A DNA stretch of 5,964 nt from contig MHER01000078.1 of NCBI GenBank assembly GCA_001805205.1, positions 1 to 5,964 of the forward strand, read 5' to 3'. Shown in pieces: positions 1-4,712 of the stretch. The position numbers and the translations under genes are program-made. Origin of the DNA: Nitrospirae bacterium RIFCSPLOW2_12_42_9. Its GTDB lineage: Bacteria > Nitrospirota > 9FT-COMBO-42-15 > HDB-SIOI813. The notes beneath the pieces were generated by a model that did no database searches, had not been told where the DNA came from, and worked only from the letters and a program-made list of their open reading frames with translations. Position 1 is the stretch's first letter. Each line of letters opens with the position of its first letter.

Positions 1-2
1 TG

Positions 3-227
3 ACCGGTAATATACAGGAATGGGTAGCTGACTGGTATGCTGTTGATTATTATAAAACCAGCCCGAAGAATAATCCATCTGGACCACCGAGCAGTCAATA
101 CCGTGTCGCACGCGGTGGTTCATTCCTCAATAAATCATGGGGCAGCAGGACAGTAATCAGGTACAGATTTACACAGGATGACAGGGGGAGAGAATTCGGA
201 TTCCGGCTGGCTGCACCAGTGAAATAA
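3..227 (+). CDS. FGE/sulfatase-modifying-factor (SUMF1-like) domain protein, C-terminal fragment
   Basis: This is the 3' end of a gene that starts before the window; 74 codons are visible, ending at TAA 225-227. The reading shows three hallmarks of the FGE-sulfatase (SUMF1/EgtB/PvdO) fold in the right order: GNIQEWVADWY near the start, RVARGGSF in the middle, and EFGFRLA at the very end. The domain therefore closes the protein, as is usual for the family. In true formylglycine-generating enzymes the GGS(F/Y) motif is followed by the two active-site cysteines. Here the segment reads GGSFLNKSWGSRTVIRYRF, with no cysteine in the visible part. I infer it is not a sulfatase-activating oxygenase but one of the many FGE-fold proteins of unknown or carbohydrate/cofactor-binding role. 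These are often attached to kinase, caspase-like or secreted domains, and any such N-terminal domain lies outside the window. It is convergent with the ATPase gene, with 45 bases between the stops. Confidence 0.85.
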   Translation, partial: TGNIQEWVADWYAVDYYKTSPKNNPSGPPSSQYRVARGGSFLNKSWGSRTVIRYRFTQDDRGREFGFRLAAPVK

Positions 228-256
228 TCTCTCACTTCTTTTATAAGAGCCAGTTG

Positions 257-272
257 GGATATATTAATATCC
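257..272. other. short A/T-rich hairpin between convergent genes
   Basis: GGATAT (257-262) and ATATCC (267-272) form a 6-bp inverted repeat around a 4-base loop. It sits between the FGE-domain stop and the ATPase stop. It could act as a weak bidirectional transcription end, but it lacks a GC-rich stem and a clean T-run, so terminator function is only a guess. Confidence 0.25.
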
Positions 273-1535
273 TTATGATAGAGGTAAAAGAGACTGGATA
301 TAAATTTTATAGAATGGGACAAAATGTATTTTAGTTTTATTTAAAGTGATAGTGTCTTCCAATAATAGATTCACAACCAATGCTATGGCAGGGTTATATT
401 TTGAAATAAAGCTTCTTAAAGACCTTGTGACCTCTGCTTCCCTTAAGTCCCTGTATTTGACTTCTACAGGCACAGGCAATAATCCGGTATCTATGATGAA
501 ATCTACCTCTGCGCCATCCTTGGTCCTCCAGAAATTAATCTTTTTTGGGAAGGCATAAGCCTTTTCCATAAGTAAGTTAAATATAAAATTCTGGAATAGG
601 AAACCTTTATCCTTTGCGTTTCTGACATTCCCAAATATTCCGATGGAGTAGTTTCGCAGACCAAGGTCATAGAAATAATAGACAGGAGATTTTGTAATCT
701 CTTTACGAAGATTCTTAAAATATGGTGTTACTTTGTGCAGTATGAATGTCTTCTCAAGATACCATAAGTAATTCTTTACAGTTTGTAAGGAAATTCCTAG
801 TGTTGCTGATAATTCAGAGTAGTTCACCAAACTACCGGTCTGTGAGGCCATAACCTTTACAAGGTTATCGAGGGTTTCTGTCTTCTGTACTCCAAGTAAG
901 TAGTTTATATCTTTTTCAAGATAGCTCTGAAAAATATCTTTTATAACTTCCCTTTTTTCTCTTAATTCATCCTCAAGGACAACTCTTGGATATCCTCCGA
1001 ATCCAAGATACTCTTCTAAAAGCTCATTTGTTTTTTCTTTTTCGATTTGATAGAAATCTGACAGTCTGTCCTCATATTTATATCCTGTTTTATAATTAAC
1101 AAACTCATCAAAAGAGAGTGTATTAAGTTCAAAGACCCTCTTTCTGCCTGCAAGAGACTCGTGAATCTTCTCCTTCAGTTCTACACTACCGGAGCCTGAG
1201 ATAATGAATTTATAGGGAAGATTCATGTCATAAATCCCTTTCAAAAATATACCGGCATTCTCTTTTCTCTGTATCTCATCGATAAATACATATCCCTTTC
1301 TTTTTCCGATCTCTAATCCTATCTTTTTAATAAGACTTGACTGAGATTTAAAATATTGCTTATCTGCTTCAATATCAAGATTAAAAAAAACGGTTTTCTC
1401 TCCCTTTTTGTCCAGTACTTCTTTTAGCATAAGCATCAGGGTAGTCTTTCCTGCCTGTCTGGGGCCAATGATAGTTGTAAACTCCTTTTTGGGAAGATGG
1501 GCTTTTATCTCATCAGAAATGGCTCTTTTTATCAT
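273..1535 (-). CDS. AAA_14 / DUF4143 family ATPase
   Basis: This 420-residue protein has the usual length and order of the AAA_14-DUF4143 family. The P-loop is GPRQAGKTT (residues 24-32), Walker B is VFIDE (83-87), and the ISGSGS sensor strand is at 112-117. ESLAGR (126-131) holds the conserved arginine that closes the AAA part. A winged-helix-like stretch follows (about 236-268, LGISLQTVKNYLWYLEKT). The C-terminal DUF4143 region carries AEVDFII (342-348) and PVEVKY (356-361), an E/D...ExK arrangement like a PD-(D/E)XK nuclease fold. These proteins are common, patchily distributed cytoplasmic ATPases with no settled role; nuclease activity is unproven. The ATG at 1535 is the only upstream option, because an in-frame TAA lies two codons before it. 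There is no ribosome-binding site, and a good promoter abuts the start. Sampled lines are only 28-35% GC against about 42-55% in xerD and miaB, suggesting horizontal acquisition. It is intact and sits 68 bases downstream of xerD on the same strand. Confidence 0.9.
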   Translation of the reverse strand: MIKRAISDEIKAHLPKKEFTTIIGPRQAGKTTLMLMLKEVLDKKGEKTVFFNLDIEADKQYFKSQSSLIKKIGLEIGKRKGYVFIDEIQRKENAGIFLKGIYDMNLPYKFIISGSGSVELKEKIHESLAGRKRVFELNTLSFDEFVNYKTGYKYEDRLSDFYQIEKEKTNELLEEYLGFGGYPRVVLEDELREKREVIKDIFQSYLEKDINYLLGVQKTETLDNLVKVMASQTGSLVNYSELSATLGISLQTVKNYLWYLEKTFILHKVTPYFKNLRKEITKSPVYYFYDLGLRNYSIGIFGNVRNAKDKGFLFQNFIFNLLMEKAYAFPKKINFWRTKDGAEVDFIIDTGLLPVPVEVKYRDLREAEVTRSLRSFISKYNPAIALVVNLLLEDTITLNKTKIHFVPFYKIYIQSLLPLS

Positions 1536-1542
1536 AAATTAT

Positions 1543-1570
1543 ATTTTAGTCCGAGAAAAATGAAAGTCAA
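1543..1570 (-). promoter_or_regulatory. sigma70-type promoter for the ATPase gene, apparently leaderless
   Basis: Read on the minus strand, TTGACT (1570-1565) is a 5/6 match to the -35 box. TAAAAT (1548-1543) is a 5/6 match to the -10 box, and the spacer is 16 bases. The predicted transcription start, 6-7 bases past the -10, falls at about 1536-1537, right at the ATG (1535). The mRNA would have essentially no leader, which fits the lack of any Shine-Dalgarno sequence. It also means the ATPase need not depend on read-through from xerD. Assigned by eye. Confidence 0.55.
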
Positions 1571-1603
1571 GTAGTTATTTTATCGGGTTATTGATACAGG
1601 GGG

Positions 1604-2503
1604 TTATGGCCGGGGATGGCATTCTGCATGTATCTTTTTAAGCCTTTCCCGGTTTATGTGTGTATAAATCTGTGTAGTGGAAATATCCGAATGACCTAAC
1701 ATTATCTGAACAGAACGGAGGTCAGCGCCGCGTTCGAGCAGGTGGGTGGCAAAAGAGTGTCTTAATGTGTGAGGAGATATCCCCATGTTTATTCCGGCAA
1801 GCCTCGCATATTTTTTTATGATCTTCCAGAAACCCTGTCGTGTTAAATTTCTTCCCCATCCGGAGACAAAGACATAAGGAGATGATCGCCCCTTAAGCAG
1901 TGTGGGCCTTGTTCTTTCAATATACTGTTTCACCTTCTCCTGTGCATATTCCCCTATAGGCACAACCCGTTCCTTCCCCCCTTTTCCAAAAGTAGTTAAA
2001 AACCCTACCTCAAGATTTATATTACTGAGCCTGAGGTTTATCAGCTCTGAGACCCTAAGGCCAGTGGCATAGAGTAACTCTATCATGGCCCCATCCCTCG
2101 TCCCTGAAGGATTTTTTTCTGATGGCTGCCTGAGAAGGGTATCCACATCAGTGAATGAGAGTGTCTTTGGGAGTCTGTGCCATCCCCTCGGTGTCTCAAG
2201 GTTTTCCGTTGGGTTTGATCCTGAAATCCCTTCCTGGACCAAAAATTTGTGGAAGTGCCTTATGGACGAAATGTATCGTTTAACAGAAGAAACAGATACA
2301 GACCTCCCCATCAACCCTGTCATGTATTCTCTGAGGAGGTTAACTGTTATAGTATCTGCGGAATCTATCTCTTTATTATTTAGATATGAAATATACCCGG
2401 AGAGATCCCTTTTATAAGACTCAATTGTGTTATGAGACAGGCCCTTTTCTACTGAGAGATATTCAATAAACCTGGATACTGCAGAGCCGAGAGTTGTATC
2501 CAT
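1604..2503 (-). CDS. xerD: XerD site-specific tyrosine recombinase
   Basis: XerD acts with XerC at the dif site to resolve chromosome dimers, in the cytoplasm at the division septum with FtsK. The 299-residue protein has the N-terminal SAM-like core-binding domain (about 6-90, with GLSHNTIESYKRDL) and the C-terminal catalytic domain (about 110-299). All catalytic residues are visible: R150 (ATGLRVSEL), K174 (GKGGKERVVP), H245 and R248 (SPHTLRHSFATHLL), H271 (LGHSDISTTQIY) and the nucleophile Y280. Spacing, length and the HPRP ending match XerD of enterobacteria more than XerC or an integron or phage integrase. I chose ATG 2503. A TTG at 2584 would add 27 atypical residues (MCIKFGFCTDS...), and that segment contains the likely promoter. 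There is no clear Shine-Dalgarno. The gene is divergent from miaB, and no partner xerC is in the window. Confidence 0.93.
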   Translation of the reverse strand: MDTTLGSAVSRFIEYLSVEKGLSHNTIESYKRDLSGYISYLNNKEIDSADTITVNLLREYMTGLMGRSVSVSSVKRYISSIRHFHKFLVQEGISGSNPTENLETPRGWHRLPKTLSFTDVDTLLRQPSEKNPSGTRDGAMIELLYATGLRVSELINLRLSNINLEVGFLTTFGKGGKERVVPIGEYAQEKVKQYIERTRPTLLKGRSSPYVFVSGWGRNLTRQGFWKIIKKYARLAGINMGISPHTLRHSFATHLLERGADLRSVQIMLGHSDISTTQIYTHINRERLKKIHAECHPRP

Positions 2504-2514
2504 TGCAATATAAA

Positions 2515-2543
2515 ATATTACACCAGATATTTTTCGAAAGCAA
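2515..2543 (-). promoter_or_regulatory. probable sigma70-type promoter for xerD with a very short leader
   Basis: On the minus strand TTGCTT (2543-2538) and TAATAT (2520-2515) are separated by 17 bases, the ideal spacing, and TG immediately precedes the -10 box. The ATG (2503) lies 11 bases past the -10, so the mRNA leader would be only about 4-5 bases, with no room for a Shine-Dalgarno. The site lies inside the stretch that a longer TTG-started reading of xerD would encode, which supports the shorter start. Box matches are moderate (3/6 and 4/6); assigned by eye. Confidence 0.45.
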
Positions 2544-2608
2544 CCTGCAGCGGAATCGGTGCAAAATCCGAATTTAATGCACAAAATAATTATATTAATA
2601 TGGCATGA

Positions 2609-2749
2609 TGTTTACTGGTGATGTGGTCAGCTATAGCGGATTTCAGCGTCTTAAATTCTCACCAGGAGGGGGAGATTAGACGCTGACCTCGGAGGCGGGC
2701 AGGACGCCCGCCGAGAATGAGCGGTAGCTGACCACATCACCAGTAAACA
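2609..2749. repeat. 141-bp palindromic element with perfect 25-bp terminal inverted repeats (MITE/REP-like)
   Basis: The left arm 2609-2633 (TGTTTACTGGTGATG...) is the exact reverse complement of the right arm 2725-2749, 25 of 25 pairs. Two smaller inverted repeats lie inside. TCAGCGTCT (2643-2651) pairs with AGACGCTGA (2678-2686). GGCGGGC (2694-2700) pairs with GCCCGCC (2706-2712) around the loop AGGAC, and an alternative longer stem pairs CTCGG with CCGAG using a 3-base bulge. The heptamer GCTGACC occurs at both 2682-2688 and 2727-2733, so GGTCAGC at 2625-2631 could pair with either. There is no open reading frame of note. It fills most of the gap between the divergent xerD and miaB genes. 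The architecture suits a non-autonomous mobile element or REP/BIME-type repeat. It could equally be a local structured regulator; only other genomic copies would tell. Confidence 0.75.
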
Positions 2750-2774
2750 ACTATTATAGATTATGGCATTAATA

Positions 2775-2803
2775 TTGCATTTTTATTCCGGACAATGTAT
2801 TTT
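2775..2803 (+). promoter_or_regulatory. weak candidate promoter for miaB
   Basis: TTGCAT (2775-2780) and TATTTT (2798-2803) are 17 bases apart, giving a start near 2810 and a leader of about 19 bases that would include AGGGGA (2813-2818), a weak Shine-Dalgarno 10 bases before the ATG at 2829. The spacing is ideal but the boxes match only 3/6 and 4/6, so confidence is low. An alternative is CTGACC (2728-2733) with TATTAT (2752-2757), 18 bases apart, which would use the right arm of the palindrome as its -35 region. Confidence 0.3.
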
Positions 2804-2828
2804 ATTCAGAATAGGGGATCAACGGAAA

Positions 2829-4226
2829 ATGAGTAAGAATCTTTTTATCAAGACATTTGGCTGCCAGATGAATGAGCATGATACAGAGAAGATTGCAGGT
2901 GTGCTTTCTTCCCTTGGTTATTCCCGGACCGATTCTCCTGACATGGCTGATATGATAATACTAAATACATGCAGTGTCAGGGATAAGGCAGAGCATAAAT
3001 GCTATAGCGACCTTGGCAGATTAGAGGAACTCAAGAAGAAGAACCCCGGCCTTCTGATAGGTGTTGGAGGATGTGTAGCACAGCAGGAGGGGAAGAGGAT
3101 CGTGGAGAAGGCCCCCTATGTTGATCTGGTGTTCGGGACAGATAATATTGGAGATATCCCGGGGCTTCTTGAAAAGAGGAACTGGAAATCAAAAGACAGG
3201 GTCTCTACAGAGAGAAGAAGAAGGAAATCACTCATGAACAGAGAAGAGATAACGAGCCTTCCAATTATGCGTGATCACCCTTTAAAGGCATTGGTTAATA
3301 TCGTTGACGGGTGTGATAAGTTCTGTACATTCTGCGTGGTTCCTCATACGAGGGGAAGAGAGAAGAGCAGAGAGCCGGAAGATATATTAAAGGAGATAAA
3401 AGGTCTTGCATCATCCGGATACAAAGAGGTGACTCTGCTTGGTCAGAATGTAGATTCTTATGGGAAGGACCTTCAAAAGGATGTTGACCTTTCAGGTCTT
3501 CTTTATAGGATAAATAAGATTACAGGGATTGAAAGAATCAGGTTTGTTACCTCTCATCCTGCAGATTTCAGTGATAAGCTCATTGAGGCCATGGCAAGTC
3601 TGCCAAAGGTCTGTGAACATCTGCATCTGCCTCTTCAGTCTGGTTCTGATTCTGTACTTGAAAGGATGAACAGGAATTATACATATTCAGAATATACAGA
3701 TAAGATTAATAAATTACGTGAAGCCATTCCGGATATTGCTGTTACAACTGATATAATAACCGGATTCCCTGGAGAAAGCGATGAAGATTTCTCAAGAACT
3801 CTGACTGCATTGGAAGAGATCCGGTATGATGGTGTATTTACCTTTAGGTATTCCAGAAGACCATACACACCTGCAAGGCAATATGATGGTCAGATACCTC
3901 TTGAGGTCAGTAAAGAGAGACTGAATAAGGTAATAGAGTTACAGAACAGTATTACTATCGCAAAAAACCAGGAATGTATAGGCAGGGAATTTGAAATCCT
4001 CATTGAAGGAGAAAGCAAGAAAGATAAAAAAAGACTGACAGGCCGCACCAGGGGCAATAAGATAGTCCACATACCAAATGAGAATGGCATCTCTATTGGT
4101 GATAAACTGCGAGTGAGGATTAAATCCGCCACGCTTGCATCTCTGATTGGAGAAATAGTTTACCGTGAAAATCCCCCCCTTCCCGTTGCAATGCTTCGCA
4201 GCAACGGGAACCCAGCCCCTTTTTAA
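2829..4226 (+). CDS. miaB: tRNA (N6-isopentenyladenosine(37)-C2)-methylthiotransferase MiaB
   Basis: MiaB is a radical-SAM enzyme that adds a methylthio group to C2 of i6A37, making ms2i6A in tRNAs reading UNN codons. From ATG 2829 it has 465 residues. The N-terminal MTTase domain carries the three cysteines for the auxiliary 4Fe-4S cluster: C12 (TFGCQMNEHD), C48 (LNTCSVRDKAEHK) and C82 (GGCVAQQEG). The radical-SAM cluster cysteines are C162, C166 and C169 (GCDKFCTFCVVPHTRGR). HLHLPLQSGSD (about 264-274) and DIITGFPGE (308-316) are further family motifs. A TRAM domain fills about 380-444. A usual SPRPGT-like motif reads SRRPYTPA here. ATG 2829 puts the protein start at MSKNLFIKTFGCQMN, as in the family; the in-frame ATG 2763 adds an unrelated 22 residues. 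The natural protein should end near GEIV (444). The last ~21 residues (YRENPPLPVAML...) are almost all encoded by an inverted-repeat element. The gene is followed by vanZ-like and mtaB on the same strand. Confidence 0.95.
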   Translation: MSKNLFIKTFGCQMNEHDTEKIAGVLSSLGYSRTDSPDMADMIILNTCSVRDKAEHKCYSDLGRLEELKKKNPGLLIGVGGCVAQQEGKRIVEKAPYVDLVFGTDNIGDIPGLLEKRNWKSKDRVSTERRRRKSLMNREEITSLPIMRDHPLKALVNIVDGCDKFCTFCVVPHTRGREKSREPEDILKEIKGLASSGYKEVTLLGQNVDSYGKDLQKDVDLSGLLYRINKITGIERIRFVTSHPADFSDKLIEAMASLPKVCEHLHLPLQSGSDSVLERMNRNYTYSEYTDKINKLREAIPDIAVTTDIITGFPGESDEDFSRTLTALEEIRYDGVFTFRYSRRPYTPARQYDGQIPLEVSKERLNKVIELQNSITIAKNQECIGREFEILIEGESKKDKKRLTGRTRGNKIVHIPNENGISIGDKLRVRIKSATLASLIGEIVYRENPPLPVAMLRSNGNPAPF

Positions 4227-4277
4227 AGGGGGGTAATTAAGTCCCTCTTTGAAAAAGGGGGATAGAGGGGGATTTTC
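4167..4277. repeat. 111-bp inverted-repeat element spanning the miaB 3' end and the miaB-vanZ gap
   Basis: GAAAATCCCCC (4167-4177) is the exact reverse complement of GGGGGATTTTC (4267-4277). Inside are three hairpins. The first is TTCCCGTTGC (4180-4189) with GCAACGGGAA (4201-4210), continued by TGC/GCA after a 2-base bulge. The second is CCCCTTT (4216-4222) with AAAGGGG (4225-4231). The third is CCCTCTTT (4243-4250) with AAAGGGGG (4254-4261), with one T-G pair. The miaB stop codon (4224-4226) lies in the second hairpin. The C-run/G-run pattern with repeated AAAGGGGG blocks resembles dispersed short repeats that I associate with some uncultured bacterial genomes; copy number cannot be seen here. 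It has no transposase. The hairpins could also attenuate transcription between miaB and the downstream genes, although none has a clean terminator T-tract. Confidence 0.7.
4180..4210. repeat. strong hairpin inside the miaB 3' end
   Basis: The 10-bp perfect stem TTCCCGTTGC / GCAACGGGAA is capped by a 2-base bulge, a 3-bp TGC/GCA stem and a TTC loop. It is translated as part of the MiaB tail (about residues 451-461). It is probably the most stable structure of the repeat element and may slow or terminate transcription. The next T-run (4220-4224) is 10 bases past the stem, too far for a standard intrinsic terminator. Confidence 0.6.
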
Positions 4278-4299
4278 CGCATTACAAAATAACGGTTTT

Positions 4300-4695
4300 A
4301 TGAAGAAATTTTTCTATTTATGGGGGCCTGTTTTCATCTTTGCTGGTCTTGTTTTTATTGTATCTTCTATGTCAATGCCCGGAAAAGAAGCGCCATTCCC
4401 CCTGTTTGATAAAGCAGCACATGTATCAGAATACGCACTATTTTCTATCCTCCTCTTTCGGGCCCTTAACGGTTCATTAAGGGGTAGCAGCTTCTTGTTT
4501 TTATCCATTATAACTATAGTTATCACATTGGCTTATGGGATAAGTGATGAGTTTCATCAGTCATTTGTCCCATCGAGGAGTTCCGATATTAAGGATCTGG
4601 CTGCAGATGGTATAGGGGCGTTATTGGCCATGACCTCAGTTTTTATCAAGAGAAGGATATTTAGTAGTGAACATGTTCACGAGCAGCGCAGATGA
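4300..4695 (+). CDS. VanZ-like family membrane protein
   Basis: This is a 131-residue single-domain VanZ-like integral membrane protein (PF04892 type). The family signatures are FDKAAHVSEYALFSILLFRAL (36-56, with D37, K38 and H41) and ISDEFHQSFVPSRSSDIKDLAADGIGALLA (81-110, with D83, E84, H86, Q87, R93 and D99). About four hydrophobic segments are visible, near 4-22, 44-57, 63-81 and 101-117, with a basic, hydrophilic C-terminal tail. VanZ itself gives low-level teicoplanin resistance, but short stand-alone members like this one have no established function and nothing here indicates antibiotic resistance. I chose ATG 4300 (MKKFFYLWGPVF). A TTG at 4249 would start inside the repeat element and add a charged, non-family leader. 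No Shine-Dalgarno precedes the ATG, so translation may rely on coupling or read-through. The stop TGA overlaps an ATG (4692) in frame with mtaB, placing both in one transcript. Confidence 0.85.
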   Translation: MKKFFYLWGPVFIFAGLVFIVSSMSMPGKEAPFPLFDKAAHVSEYALFSILLFRALNGSLRGSSFLFLSIITIVITLAYGISDEFHQSFVPSRSSDIKDLAADGIGALLAMTSVFIKRRIFSSEHVHEQRR

Positions 4696-4701
4696 TACAG
4701 G

Positions 4702-4706
4702 AAGGA
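4702..4706 (+). promoter_or_regulatory. ribosome-binding site supporting a TTG start for mtaB
   Basis: AAGGA (4702-4706, within AGGAAGG) is the best Shine-Dalgarno in the window and lies six bases before TTG 4713. The competing ATG at 4692, which overlaps the VanZ stop, has no comparable site upstream. This spacing is the main reason for starting mtaB at 4713. Confidence 0.5.
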
Positions 4707-4712
4707 TCACAG

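Larger units (their letters stand above)
2504..2828. other. divergent xerD-miaB intergenic region
   Basis: This 325-base stretch has no protein gene I can support. In order it holds the xerD promoter (2515-2543), an A/T-rich segment, the 141-bp palindromic element (2609-2749), a second A/T-rich segment, and a weak promoter-like pair for miaB (2775-2803). An ATG at 2763 is in frame with miaB, but the 22 residues it would add (MALILHFYSGQ...) do not resemble the family N-terminus and have no ribosome-binding site. The 7-mer ATGGCAT occurs on both sides of the palindrome (2600-2606 and 2763-2769), each copy touching an ATTAATAT. Confidence 0.6.

Noticed and set aside
95..558. Small open frames opposite the FGE-domain fragment (95-322, minus) and the ATPase (346-558, plus)
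   Set aside because: Both are antisense to better-supported genes, match no family I know, and have no start signals.
2085..2417. Open frame of 110 codons on the plus strand, antisense to xerD
   Set aside because: It lies wholly within a well-conserved xerD gene on the other strand, has no recognisable domain or ribosome-binding site, and is a shadow of the xerD coding pattern.
2504..2584. N-terminal extension of XerD from a TTG at 2584
   Set aside because: The added 27 residues are unlike the family N-terminus, whereas ATG 2503 gives catalytic positions almost identical to E. coli XerD. The segment holds the likely promoter.
2609..2749. Palindrome next to a tyrosine recombinase as an integron attC site or dif site
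   Set aside because: attC sites begin with RYYYAAC and end with GTTRRRY; here the ends are the other way round (GTTTACT ... AGTAAAC). XerD has no integron-integrase insertion, and the arms do not resemble the 28-bp dif consensus.
2609..2749. Palindrome as a complete insertion sequence
   Set aside because: There is no room for a transposase in 141 bases and no coding frame; at most it is a non-autonomous element.
4216..4231. CCCCTTTTTAAAGGGG as an intrinsic terminator of miaB
   Set aside because: The loop is only two bases, there is no T-run after the stem, and it is better explained as part of the repeat element.
4300..4695. VanZ-like protein as a glycopeptide-resistance gene
   Set aside because: No vanA/vanB-cluster partners are nearby, and stand-alone VanZ-domain proteins are widespread in bacteria without any resistance role.
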